A stretch of DNA of 64,000 bases from Rhodanobacter denitrificans (lineage in GTDB: Bacteria; Pseudomonadota; Gammaproteobacteria; Xanthomonadales; Rhodanobacteraceae): positions 1-64,000 of the forward strand of contig JAFIHF010000038.1 in NCBI GenBank assembly GCA_017848855.1, read 5' to 3'. How positions within the stretch are numbered: position 1 is the stretch's first letter; each line of letters begins with the position of its first letter. The notes under the pieces are model-generated. The model made no database searches and was not told the origin of the DNA. It worked only from the letters and a program-made list of their open reading frames with translations. Below are positions 47,945 through 56,206 of the stretch, piece after piece. The position numbers were made by a program, and so were the translations under genes.

Positions 47945-48852
47945 GTCGGCTCCGCGACCGCCGCAGGCACCGGCGCCACCCTGCGCCGTGCGTTCGCCAG
48001 CACCACGCCACCGATCACGATCGCGCCGCCGACCAGCTCCATCGCGCCGGGCACCTCGTGCAGCCACAGCCAGCCGATCACGATCGCGATCGGCGGCGAC
48101 AGATAGATGAAGCTGGACACCCGCGAGGCGCTGGCGCGATGCACCGCCATGTTCCACGCGAGATAGCCGACGAAGCTCGGCGCGACGCCCAGCCACAGCA
48201 GCGCGGCGAGATGCGACCACGGCGCCGCCGCCAGCGCCTGCGGCAGGCCGCCCGCGAACGGCAGGCTGCCCAGCGTGCCGGCGAAGAAGGTGAAGGCGGT
48301 GACCGCCAGCGTGCCCGAGCGCGCGAACAAGGGCTTCTGCCCCACGAAATAGATCGCCGAGGCCAGCACGCAGACCAGCACCAGCAGCGCCTTCGGATCG
48401 GCCTCCACCTTCTGCCCGCTGGCCAGCACCACCAGCACCGTGCCGGCCAGCGCCACGCCCAGGCCGATCCAGGTGCGCAGGCTCAGCCGCTCGCGCAGCC
48501 ACAGCGCCGACACCGCTGCGGTCGCCGCCGGCACCAGGCAGATCAGGATCGCCGCGGTGCCGCTGGCGATGCGCGTTTCCGCCCAGTTGAGGCAGACGTG
48601 ATACGTGGTGAGGCCGATCAGGCCGAGCACGAACAGCCGCGGCCAGTCGCGCCGCGCGGGTAGCGGCACGCGCTTCGCCGCCAGCAGCGCCGCGAAGCAC
48701 AGCGAGCCGATCGCGAGGCGCGAGAACGCCACCTCGCCCGGCGTGAACGAGGCCAGCGCGTAGGCGATCGCGGCGTAGGCCGACGACCAGGTGACGAGGG
48801 CAATGGCGATGCAAAGCAGGGCGCGCGCATCGAGGCGCTCGGTGGCAAGCAT
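47941..48852 (-). CDS. EamA/DMT-family exporter (RhtA-like)
   Basis: A 303-residue ten-helix inner-membrane transporter of the drug/metabolite superfamily; the two EamA repeats span about 14-140 and 150-290 (ALVTWSSAYAAIAYAL; SAIYFVGQKPLFARSG). RhtA relatives export amino acids such as threonine and homoserine or nucleosides. It is the first gene of the pair with the PhzF-like gene. Confidence 0.86.
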   Translation of the reverse strand: MLATERLDARALLCIAIALVTWSSAYAAIAYALASFTPGEVAFSRLAIGSLCFAALLAAKRVPLPARRDWPRLFVLGLIGLTTYHVCLNWAETRIASGTAAILICLVPAATAAVSALWLRERLSLRTWIGLGVALAGTVLVVLASGQKVEADPKALLVLVCVLASAIYFVGQKPLFARSGTLAVTAFTFFAGTLGSLPFAGGLPQALAAAPWSHLAALLWLGVAPSFVGYLAWNMAVHRASASRVSSFIYLSPPIAIVIGWLWLHEVPGAMELVGGAIVIGGVVLANARRRVAPVPAAVAEPT

Positions 48853-48940
48853 GGGGCGGATTCGGTACCGGGGGAGTGCGCATCCTACCGCGTCGTGCCG
48901 CCGCCGCACTTCCATCGGGCGCGCCAGCAGCGACGCTGGC

Positions 48941-48947
48941 GCATACT
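48941..48947 (+). promoter_or_regulatory. GCATACT -10-like box upstream of the AcpA-type phosphatase
   Basis: GCATACT ends 29 bp before the ATG at 48976. The same heptamer stands 29 and 33 bp upstream of the starts at 56207 and 60310. Confidence 0.4.
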
Positions 48948-48975
48948 TCGCGTTCGACCCACGCGAGTGCCCGCC

Positions 48976-50661
48976 ATGACCGAGAAGCTGCCGCCCGTAC
49001 CGCCCGTCGCCAGCGACGACGCGCCCGACGACCCGGCCCGACGCAAGCTGCTGGGCGGCCTCGCGCTGGCCGGCGCCGCGCTGGCGGTGGGCGGCTGCAA
49101 TACATCCACGAACAGCCGCGGGGTGCGCAGCGCCAGCAGCACGCTGGACGCCGCGCTGCGCGAGCACATCCGCCACGTGGTGGTGATCTACGCGGAGAAC
49201 CGCAGCTTCAACAACCTGTTCGGGGATTTCCCCGGCCTCGCGCAGCCGCTGTCCGCGCTGCAGCCCGAGCAGTACCGCCAGCGCGACCGCGACGGCAGGC
49301 TGCTCGACACGCTGCCGCCGATCTGGCAAGGCCTGGTGCCGCACAGGCAGGTGCTGGACGGGCGCGAATACCAGATCGGCGAGGACGCGATCCGCGGCCT
49401 CGCCAACGCGCCGTTCGCGCTGCGCACGCCGCAGGGCGAACCGCTGCCGCAGGCGCTGGTCACGCGCGACCTGATCCACAGCTTCTACACCAACCAGCTG
49501 CAGATCAACGGCGGCAAGAACGACGGCTTCGTGGCCTGGGGCGACAGCGGCGCGCTGGTGATGGGCCGCTACGCCGACGGCGCCGACACGCTTGCGCTGT
49601 GGCGGCTCGCGCGCCGCTACACGCTGTGCGACAACTTCTTCATGGGCGCGTTCGGCGGCTCCTTCCTCAACCACCAGTACCTCGTCGCCGCGCAGCCGCC
49701 GTTCTACCCGCACGCCGACCGGAGCCCGGCGAAGCTGCAGATCGCCGTGCTGGAAGGCGACGATCCCACCGGCATCCGCCCGAAGCTGGCCGACGATTCC
49801 CCGGCCAGCGCGATGCAGGGCCGGCCGAAGTACGCCTCGCGCATGGTGCTGACGCCGGACTTCTGGGCGGTGAACACGATCGGCCCGGCCTACGCACCAG
49901 CCTTCACCGCGGATCCGCAGCACCCGCTGCTGGCCGACCCGAACGACTACGGCACGCTGCCGCCGCAGCTGCACGCCACCATCGGCGAGCGCCTGAGCGC
50001 GGCCGGCGTGGATTGGGCCTGGTACGCCGGCGGCTGGCAGCTGGCGCTGGACGGCAAGGGCGACAATGGCCTCAGCAGCGCGTTTCCGGCCAGCCCCAAT
50101 TTCCAGGTGCATCACCAGCCGTTCAACTACTTCAAGGCCTACGCGCCCGGCACCGCCGCGCGCGCCGCGCACCTGCGCGACGGCGGCGTGGGCGGCACCG
50201 CCGACACCAACAAGCTGCTCGCCGACATCGCCGCCGGCACGCTGCCGGCGGTGACCTTCTACAAGCCGCAGGGCGATCTCAACATGCACGCCGGCTACTC
50301 CGACGTGGCCGCGGGCGACCGCCACATCGACGAGATCGTCAGCGCGCTGGAGCGCAGCCCGCTGTGGCCGCACACCCTGGCGATCGTCACCGTGGACGAG
50401 AACGGCGGCTGGTGGGACCACGTGGCGCCGCCCAAGGGCGACCGCTGGGGGCCGGGCACGCGCATCCCCGCGCTGGTGATCTCGCCGCACGCCAAGCGCG
50501 GCCACGTGGAACACACCGTGTACGACACCGGTTCGATCCAACGTTTCTTGAACCGCCGCTTCGGCCTGCAGCCGCTGCCGGGCATCGCGCTGCGCGACCG
50601 CGCGATGCGCGCCGCCGGCGGGCCGGCGCCGGGCGATTTGACCGAGGCGCTGCAATTGTAG
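48976..50661 (+). CDS. AcpA-family acid phosphatase/phospholipase C, Tat lipoprotein
   Basis: A 561-residue phosphoesterase of the family of Francisella AcpA and bacterial phospholipase C. The signal has RRKLLGGLALAGAALAVGGC: twin arginine plus a lipobox (VGGC), so it is exported folded and lipidated. Family motifs: YAENRSFNNLFGDFPG near residue 75, HSFYTNQLQINGGKNDGFVAW near 170, FLNHQYLVAAQPPFYP, and TVDENGGWWDHVAPP near 475, the metal and catalytic positions. It likely frees phosphate or splits lipid phosphates outside the inner membrane. Its stop TAG (50659-50661) comes from a family B repeat. Confidence 0.88.
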   Translation: MTEKLPPVPPVASDDAPDDPARRKLLGGLALAGAALAVGGCNTSTNSRGVRSASSTLDAALREHIRHVVVIYAENRSFNNLFGDFPGLAQPLSALQPEQYRQRDRDGRLLDTLPPIWQGLVPHRQVLDGREYQIGEDAIRGLANAPFALRTPQGEPLPQALVTRDLIHSFYTNQLQINGGKNDGFVAWGDSGALVMGRYADGADTLALWRLARRYTLCDNFFMGAFGGSFLNHQYLVAAQPPFYPHADRSPAKLQIAVLEGDDPTGIRPKLADDSPASAMQGRPKYASRMVLTPDFWAVNTIGPAYAPAFTADPQHPLLADPNDYGTLPPQLHATIGERLSAAGVDWAWYAGGWQLALDGKGDNGLSSAFPASPNFQVHHQPFNYFKAYAPGTAARAAHLRDGGVGGTADTNKLLADIAAGTLPAVTFYKPQGDLNMHAGYSDVAAGDRHIDEIVSALERSPLWPHTLAIVTVDENGGWWDHVAPPKGDRWGPGTRIPALVISPHAKRGHVEHTVYDTGSIQRFLNRRFGLQPLPGIALRDRAMRAAGGPAPGDLTEALQL

Positions 50662-50812
50662 GTCGGGATTCATCCCGACTGGCCGGGTGTACGGATGTCG
50701 GGCTGAAGCCCGACCTACGGCAGATAGGGCCTGTAGGTCGGGCTTGTAGGTCGGGCTTCAGCCCGACACGCTCCTCCCCCACCACACCTGTCGGGATAAA
50801 TCCCGACCCACG
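50658..50812. repeat. Cluster of family B REP units
   Basis: GTAGGTCGGG..CCCGAC units occur at 50658-50679, 50697-50718 (inverted), 50733-50745 (partial), 50746-50767 and 50790-50811 (inverted, with ATAAAT). The first unit supplies the stop codon of the preceding phosphatase gene; the gap to the aminopeptidase gene contains nothing else. Confidence 0.85.
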
Positions 50813-50826
50813 CACCGGACAACGCC

Positions 50827-51780
50827 ATGCGCGAGCTCTACCCCGAGATCGAACCCTTCCGCACCCGCCGCCTCGCGGTGGATGCGCGGCACACGCTGCA
50901 TATCGAGGAATGCGGCGACCCCGCCGCGCTGCCGGTGCTGTTCCTGCACGGCGGGCCCGGCGCGGGCATCGCGCCGTATCACCGGCGTTTCTTCGACGAC
51001 TCGCGCTGGCACGTCGTGCTGTTCGACCAGCGCGGCGCGGGGCAGTCCACGCCGTTCGCCGACCTGGTGGACAACACCACCGCGCACCTCGTCGCCGACA
51101 TCGAGGCGATCCGCGAGGAGATCGGCATCGAGCGCTGGGTGGTGTTCGGCGGCTCGTGGGGTTCCACGCTGGCGCTGGCGTATGCGCAGGCGCATCCCGA
51201 GCGCGTGCTGGGCCTGGTGCTGCGCGGCATCTTCCTCGCCCGCGACGAGGAGCTGCGCTGGTTCAACGAAGCGGACGGCGGCGCGCGCTACATCTTCCCC
51301 GAGCGCTGGGCACGCTTCCGCGACTTCATCCCCGAGGCCGAGCGCGGCGACATGATCGAGGCCTACTGGCGTCGCCTCGACGGCGACGACGAGGCGCTGC
51401 GCCTCGCCGCCGCGCAGGCGTGGAGCGCCTACGAGGGCGGCTGCACCACCCTGCTGCACGACCCCGACGCACCCGGCGATTTCGACGAGCCGCACAAGGC
51501 GGTGAGCCTCGCGCGGCTGGAGGCGCACTACTTCCGCCACCGCATGTTCCTCGAACCCGACCAGCTGCTGCGCGATGCGCCGCGCATCGCGCGCATCCCC
51601 ACCACCGTCGTGCACGGCCGCTACGACATCATCTGCCCGGTGAAGAGCGCGCTCGACCTGCACGCGGCTCTGCCCGCGGCGAACCTGCGCATCGTGCTCG
51701 CCGGCCACAGCGCGGCCGACCCGGCGATCGTCGATGCGCTGGTCGAGGCCACCGACCGGCTGGCGGACCGTTATTGCTGA
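50827..51780 (+). CDS. pip: Prolyl aminopeptidase (proline iminopeptidase)
   Basis: Cleaves N-terminal proline from peptides; cytoplasmic. A 317-residue alpha/beta hydrolase with the oxyanion turn LHGGPGAG near residue 40, FDQRGAGQSTP, the nucleophile motif GGSWGSTLAL (Ser near residue 114) and late HGRYDIICPV with Asp and AGHSA with His. These are the full triad. It overlaps the convergent DUF2894 gene by 10 bp at the 3' end. Confidence 0.94.
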   Translation: MRELYPEIEPFRTRRLAVDARHTLHIEECGDPAALPVLFLHGGPGAGIAPYHRRFFDDSRWHVVLFDQRGAGQSTPFADLVDNTTAHLVADIEAIREEIGIERWVVFGGSWGSTLALAYAQAHPERVLGLVLRGIFLARDEELRWFNEADGGARYIFPERWARFRDFIPEAERGDMIEAYWRRLDGDDEALRLAAAQAWSAYEGGCTTLLHDPDAPGDFDEPHKAVSLARLEAHYFRHRMFLEPDQLLRDAPRIARIPTTVVHGRYDIICPVKSALDLHAALPAANLRIVLAGHSAADPAIVDALVEATDRLADRYC

Positions 51781-52445
51781 TCCGGCGACTTCTTCCGTCG
51801 CCCGCCCGCACGCGCAGGCTTGCGCGGGCCGGCGACCTCGTCGGCCTCGCTGCCGGTGGCCGCATGGCCGCCCAGTTGCTCCATCCAGGTCAGCACATCG
51901 ACGTAGGCGATGAAGTGCTGCAGATACGCGGGCGAGACCTCGCGCATCTGCGCCATGGCGCGGCCGGTGAGCACGCGCGAATGCAGCGGGCCGGCGTCTT
52001 CGGGCAGCGCGTCCAGGCATTCGCGCAGCAGGCGGTCGATGCGGATGCGGCTCCACAGTTGCCGGAACTCGTCCAGCACCGGCATCGGCGCCGCTTCCTC
52101 GGGCGCGCTGGCCGGCGATGCGTCGCCGGCCGGGCGCGCAGTGGCGTCGGGCATGACGGCATCCCAGCGCGGCGCATCCGCCAAGGCCGCCAGCAGCGGT
52201 TGCAGCGGGCTCGCGGCGGCGCTGCGCGGCGTCGGTGTTGCGGGCGGCGCGGCAAGCAGGCCCGCGTAGTCCTCGGCCAGCTCCCGCAGGCGCGCATCCA
52301 AGCGTTCCCGCACCGCGCCGTCGTGGCGCAGCGCGCGTTGCGCCAGCGCGGCCATCATGGCGAAGCGCAGCGGATCGACGCGGTCGGCACCCTGCCGGCG
52401 CCAGGCATCGAGCCGCGCGTGGACGCCGGCCGGCTCAGCGCGCAT
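51771..52445 (-). CDS. DUF2894 domain protein
   Basis: A 224-residue soluble protein. The central segment with LWSRIRIDRLLRECLDALPEDAGPLHSRVLTGRAMAQMREVSPAYLQHFIAYVDVL is what I recall as DUF2894. It ends in a basic tail (PARAGGRRKKSP). The start at 52445 overlaps the OmpA gene end by 11 bp, so it is the last gene of the DUF3348-DUF802-OmpA-DUF2894 operon. No function is known; conserved gene order suggests an accessory of the motor-like complex. Confidence 0.72.
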   Translation of the reverse strand: MRAEPAGVHARLDAWRRQGADRVDPLRFAMMAALAQRALRHDGAVRERLDARLRELAEDYAGLLAAPPATPTPRSAAASPLQPLLAALADAPRWDAVMPDATARPAGDASPASAPEEAAPMPVLDEFRQLWSRIRIDRLLRECLDALPEDAGPLHSRVLTGRAMAQMREVSPAYLQHFIAYVDVLTWMEQLGGHAATGSEADEVAGPRKPARAGGRRKKSPDQQ

Positions 52446-53082
52446 CGGCCGGACCGTCGTGCCGGTGGCGCGGGATCGGCGCGATCTCCACGCGGCGGTT
52501 CTTCGCGCGGCCGGCCGCGTCGTCGTTGGATCCCACCGGCTGCTCGGCGCCGAACGCGGCGGCAAACACCGACGACGGCGGCACGCCGTCGGCGATCAGC
52601 GTGCGGGTGACGGTGAGCGCACGCGCGGCCGACAGCTCCCAGTTGTCGGCGAAGCGGACGTTGGCCGCGCGCACCGGCTGGTTGTCGGTGAAGCCGCTGA
52701 CCATCAGCAGCTCGTCGCGCGCGGAAAGATAATCGCGCAGCGGGCCGGCGAGGCTCTGCAGCAGCTCGCGCCCGGCCGGCTGCAGCTGGTCGGAATTGAG
52801 CGCGAACAGCACGCTGCCGCTGATGCCGATGCGGCCGTCGATCATGGTCACGCGGCCGGCGGCCAGCGGCGCGGCCAGCGCCTGTTCCAGCGTCTTCAGC
52901 CGCGCGGCCTCGGCCTGGCGCTGCTTCATCTCCTCGTCGAGGCGGTGATGCAGCAGCAGCTGGCTGCCGATCACGCCGGCCAGGATCAGCACGAACGCGC
53001 CGAGCAGCACCGACATCAGATCGCCGAACGCGGCCCAGGTGGTGGCGCTGGACTCGGCGTCGAATTCGATCTCGTCGCTCAT
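52435..53082 (-). CDS. MotB/OmpA-type peptidoglycan-binding stator protein (ZorB-like)
   Basis: A 215-residue protein with one N-terminal helix (ATTWAAFGDLMSVLLGAFVLI...), and a C-terminal OmpA-like peptidoglycan-binding domain with FALNSDQLQPAG, VSGFTDNQPVR, NWELSAARALTV and AKNRRVEI. The Asp before the helix, D21 in FGDLMSVLL, matches the proton-carrying aspartate of MotB and ZorB. The ATG at 53082 overlaps the stop of the DUF802 gene. It should form a 5:2 ion-driven motor unit with the DUF802 protein. Confidence 0.87.
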   Translation of the reverse strand: MSDEIEFDAESSATTWAAFGDLMSVLLGAFVLILAGVIGSQLLLHHRLDEEMKQRQAEAARLKTLEQALAAPLAAGRVTMIDGRIGISGSVLFALNSDQLQPAGRELLQSLAGPLRDYLSARDELLMVSGFTDNQPVRAANVRFADNWELSAARALTVTRTLIADGVPPSSVFAAAFGAEQPVGSNDDAAGRAKNRRVEIAPIPRHRHDGPADAR

Positions 53083-55232
53083 GCCTCGGCGCCTTCGCGC
53101 GCGCCGGCGAGCTGCTGCAGCTCGCCGATGATCTGCTTCTGCGACAGCATGCTCAGCTCGATCACCTCGCGCGCCTGCGCCACGTAGTAGGCGAGCTGCT
53201 CGTCGCTGCGCGCCAGCGACTTGTCCAGCGCCGACTCGATGCCCTGCAGGCGCGCGTTCAAGGCCTCGGTGGACTGGCCGAACAGCTGCACCGCGACGCC
53301 GAACGCCTCGCCCAGGCTGGCCACTTCCACCGCGCTGCCGGTGACGTGGGCGGCGGCCGCGTCGAGCCGGCCGGCCTCGCTCTCGACCTGCGCGCTGAAG
53401 CGGCTGCCGACGCGTTCCAGCAGCTCGGCCGAGGTGGCGACCAGCGCGTCGATCGCGCTGCGCTGTTCGGTGGAGGCGTGGTTCACCGCAGCGAGCAGCG
53501 TCTCCACGGTGGCCAGCAGGCGGCTGCGCTCCTCCAGCGTGGCGGTGTCGCGCAGCATGCTGTCGGACAGTTTCTCGCGCAGCTCGGCCACCACTTCGGC
53601 GGCGGCGCGCGGCGCCTCGGAGGCGGTGGCAACCAGCCGCGCGATTTCGGCCAGCGTGGCGCGCGCCTGCGCCTGCGCCTGTTCGCCCATCGCCTGCGCG
53701 GTGTGCTCCAGCGTGGCGCAGACCTGCTGCTGGTGTGCGGCGACCTGCGCACTGCCCTGCTCCCAGCGCTGGCCGAACTCGGCGGTCAACGCGGCGAAGG
53801 CGTCGCGCCACTGCGCGAGGCGTTCCGCGTCGCGCGCCTGCAGCGCATCCTGCAGTTCGCCGTGCGAGCGTTGCAGCGACTGGAGCATCGCCTCGCTGCG
53901 TCCGGCGAACGCCGACTGCAGCTCGCCGTGCGACTGTTGCAAGCCGTCGATCAAGGCGCGCGAGCGCTCTTCGAAGCTGGCCGCGGCGGCGGCCCATGCC
54001 TGTTCGTTGCGCTGGGCCAGCGCGTCGTGCGCCGCGTGCTGGCGCGCGAGCGCGCCGTCCCATGCCGCGGCGGTGCGCGCGCTGCTGTCTTCCAGCCGCG
54101 CAGCCACGCCGTCGACCAGCGCCGCCGAGCGCTGTTCGAAGCTGGCGGCGAATTGCTGCAACGCCTGCTGCAGGCCATCGGTCAGCGCCGCGTTGCCGCG
54201 CTGCTGTTCGGCGACGGCGGCGCTCCAGCTGTCGCGGGCGGCGCGGGCCGCGCCCTGCACGGCGCCGTCGAGACCGTCGAGCTGCTGGCGCATGGCCTGT
54301 TCGATCGCCGCGTGCAGGCGCCCGGACTGCTCCGCGAGCCCGGCCATGGTGCGCTCCACCACCGGCTGCAGCGCGGCGCCCACCGCGTTCGCCTGCTGGG
54401 CGATGCCGTCGTGCAGCGCCTGCTGCAGGGTCGCCGCCAGCTGCGTGTAGGCCGCCTCGGTGCGCTGGTGGAAGGCTTGCTGACCGGTCTGCTGGCGTTC
54501 GGCGGCGACCTGCTGCTGGCGTTCCAGCGTGTCGGCCAGCGTGTGCAGGCGCTCCACCAGCACCGGCAGCAGCGCATTCTGTTCCTGCAGCAGGCGGAAG
54601 CTCTCGCGCCGCTGCACCGCCGGCGAGAGCTGGCCCAGGTGCGCGGCGATGCCGGCATCCAGTTGCTGCACGGCCTGGGTGCGCTCGCGCCGAATCAGCG
54701 CCGACAGCAGGCCCAGCGCCGCCGAGCTGGCCACGCCGGCGATCGAGGTGCCGAAGGCGAAACCCAGGCCCTTGACCGGCGCGGCCAGCGCGCTGCGGAT
54801 GGCGTCCAGATCGGTGGCGCTTTCCAGCGCCAGGCCGGTGCCGCGCAGGGTGGCCATCATGCCCAGCAAGGTGCCGAGCATGCCCAGCAGCACCTGCAGG
54901 CCGACGAGGTAGGGCGTCAGCGCCGGCGCGGGCAGGCCGACGCGCTCGCCCTCGATGCGCAGGCGCACGCTGTTGCGCAGGCCGGGCTGCAGGCGGGCCA
55001 GCCAGCCGCCCATATCGGCGCCGGCCTGCTCGATCGACGGCAGCGCCTGCCGCAGCGTGGCGGTGGCCTGGCGGTAGCGCAGCAGCTCGAACGCGCCGGC
55101 AAGATAGCAGGTGGCGATCAGCGCGGCGACCGCGGCGGCCAGCGCGTGGTTGCCGAGGTAGCCGATGCCGACCCAGCCCACGACCAGCAGGCCGGCAAGG
55201 AACACGAGGGGAGCGAGGAGGTTTCTGGACAT
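53079..55232 (-). CDS. DUF802 MotA/ExbB-like motor protein with long coiled-coil tail (ZorA-like layout)
   Basis: A 717-residue membrane protein. About 165 N-terminal residues hold four helices (about 4-22, 28-50, 106-126, 150-170); the last two contain GLQVLLGMLGTLLGMM and GTSIAGVASSAALGLLSAL, the MotA/TolQ/ExbB core. The remaining 540 residues are a very long helical tail rich in Ala, Gln and Glu, with a tandem unit at about 385-440 (QSHGELQSAFAGRSEAMLQSL, QRSHGELQDALQARDAE). The same layout, TolQ-like core plus long cytoplasmic tail, is known in ZorA. No flagellar genes are near. Start at 55232, 7 bp after the DUF3348 stop. Confidence 0.82.
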   Translation of the reverse strand: MSRNLLAPLVFLAGLLVVGWVGIGYLGNHALAAAVAALIATCYLAGAFELLRYRQATATLRQALPSIEQAGADMGGWLARLQPGLRNSVRLRIEGERVGLPAPALTPYLVGLQVLLGMLGTLLGMMATLRGTGLALESATDLDAIRSALAAPVKGLGFAFGTSIAGVASSAALGLLSALIRRERTQAVQQLDAGIAAHLGQLSPAVQRRESFRLLQEQNALLPVLVERLHTLADTLERQQQVAAERQQTGQQAFHQRTEAAYTQLAATLQQALHDGIAQQANAVGAALQPVVERTMAGLAEQSGRLHAAIEQAMRQQLDGLDGAVQGAARAARDSWSAAVAEQQRGNAALTDGLQQALQQFAASFEQRSAALVDGVAARLEDSSARTAAAWDGALARQHAAHDALAQRNEQAWAAAAASFEERSRALIDGLQQSHGELQSAFAGRSEAMLQSLQRSHGELQDALQARDAERLAQWRDAFAALTAEFGQRWEQGSAQVAAHQQQVCATLEHTAQAMGEQAQAQARATLAEIARLVATASEAPRAAAEVVAELREKLSDSMLRDTATLEERSRLLATVETLLAAVNHASTEQRSAIDALVATSAELLERVGSRFSAQVESEAGRLDAAAAHVTGSAVEVASLGEAFGVAVQLFGQSTEALNARLQGIESALDKSLARSDEQLAYYVAQAREVIELSMLSQKQIIGELQQLAGAREGAEA

Positions 55233-55238
55233 GGGCGT

Positions 55239-55949
55239 CTATCGGTTGCGCAGCGCTGCAAGCAGGCCGTCGATGGGGTGGAAGCGAACCTCCAGTTCGG
55301 CCAGCAGCGCCATGCGCATGTCCTGGCGGAAGCGCGCCAGCCAGGGGCCGGCGGCGGGGATCGCGGGAGTGTCGTCCGGCGCGTCGGCGCCGGCGTGGTG
55401 TGCCGCGCCGGCCTCGCGCAGGCGCCGGTAGTGCAGGCCGAGCAGCTGCGGCACGCGCGCCAGCAGCATCAGCTCGCGCGGGCTGAGCGTGGCTTCCATC
55501 ACCGCATCGAGCTCGGCCAGCCGCGCCTTGGCCGGCGACTGGCGCGCGAGCAGGTCGCGCAGCCGCCCGCGCAGCAGGCCGGTGGCCGCTTGCATCGCGC
55601 GCTGCGCGGTGACGCAGTGCTGGCGGTAAGGCTTGAACTCCGCCTCGGCATCCGCGCTGCCGGGTGCCGGCGCGATCTCGGCATCGATGGCCTGCAGCAG
55701 CGCGTGGCGCACGCGCGCGCATTCGGCGTCCTCGGCAGCGACGGCATCGGCATCAGCATCCACCACGGTCGCGGCAAGACTGCCGTCCAGCGCCTGCGAC
55801 AGCGCGAGGGCGCGGTTCCAGTCGAACCACTGCGCCAGCCGCTCGGTCAGCACCGGCGGCGTGCGCGGCAGGTCGGCGTCGCCGAAGCGGGCCAGCAGGC
55901 GGATGAACGCCGGGCCCAGCACGGGCGCCCGTGTGGAGACTTTCGCCAT
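55239..55949 (-). CDS. DUF3348 domain protein
   Basis: A 236-residue soluble protein starting KVSTRAPVLGPAFIRLLARFGDADLPRTPP, which I place in DUF3348. Inside are LAQWFDWNRALALSQALDG, CVTAQRAMQAATGLLRGRLRDLLA and LSPRELMLLARVPQLLGLHYRRLRE. First gene of the motor-like operon. A TTG start 12 bp upstream (55961) is possible, but the ATG at 55949 is favoured. No enzymatic motif is seen; probably a structural or regulatory partner. Confidence 0.72.
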   Translation of the reverse strand: MAKVSTRAPVLGPAFIRLLARFGDADLPRTPPVLTERLAQWFDWNRALALSQALDGSLAATVVDADADAVAAEDAECARVRHALLQAIDAEIAPAPGSADAEAEFKPYRQHCVTAQRAMQAATGLLRGRLRDLLARQSPAKARLAELDAVMEATLSPRELMLLARVPQLLGLHYRRLREAGAAHHAGADAPDDTPAIPAAGPWLARFRQDMRMALLAELEVRFHPIDGLLAALRNR

Positions 55950-56063
55950 CGAGCTGACCAAAAATCGGGCATTTTACACGGCCGCGCGGAGCGGCCGCCC
56001 TGCGCGCGGCCCTGGCCTGCGCCGGACCTCACACCACCTGCTACACGGCCCGGGTGCGCTCGT

Positions 56064-56162
56064 GTTCGCCCAGCCACTGGCGGAAACCGGCATCGTCCAG
56101 TGGGCTGGCAGATCAGACAGCCCTGCAGGCCGTCGCAGCCCATCTGCTCCAGGGCGAGCCGC
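56064..56162 (-). pseudogene. Relic copy of the 3' end of the GGDEF-EAL gene
   Basis: Ninety-nine bases matching the 3' end of the GGDEF-EAL gene (58003-58100) at about 93 % identity, in the same orientation, with one inserted base that breaks the frame. It encodes ALEQMGCDGLQG followed by the shifted CLICQPTGRC. The two copies bracket the SDR and DUF2269 genes. Confidence 0.9.
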
Positions 56163-56171
56163 AAACCGATG

Positions 56172-56178
56172 GCATACT
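56172..56178 (+). promoter_or_regulatory. GCATACT -10-like box upstream of the SDR gene
   Basis: GCATACT ends 29 bp before the ATG at 56207, just beyond the relic repeat. No clear -35 element. Confidence 0.4.
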
Positions 56179-56206
56179 CCCCGGCCAACGCCAAGGGGAT
56201 CGAACG

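Noticed and set aside
48876-52610. A 1244-codon plus-strand frame
   Set aside because: Runs in other frames over the phosphatase, aminopeptidase and motor genes; no family features.
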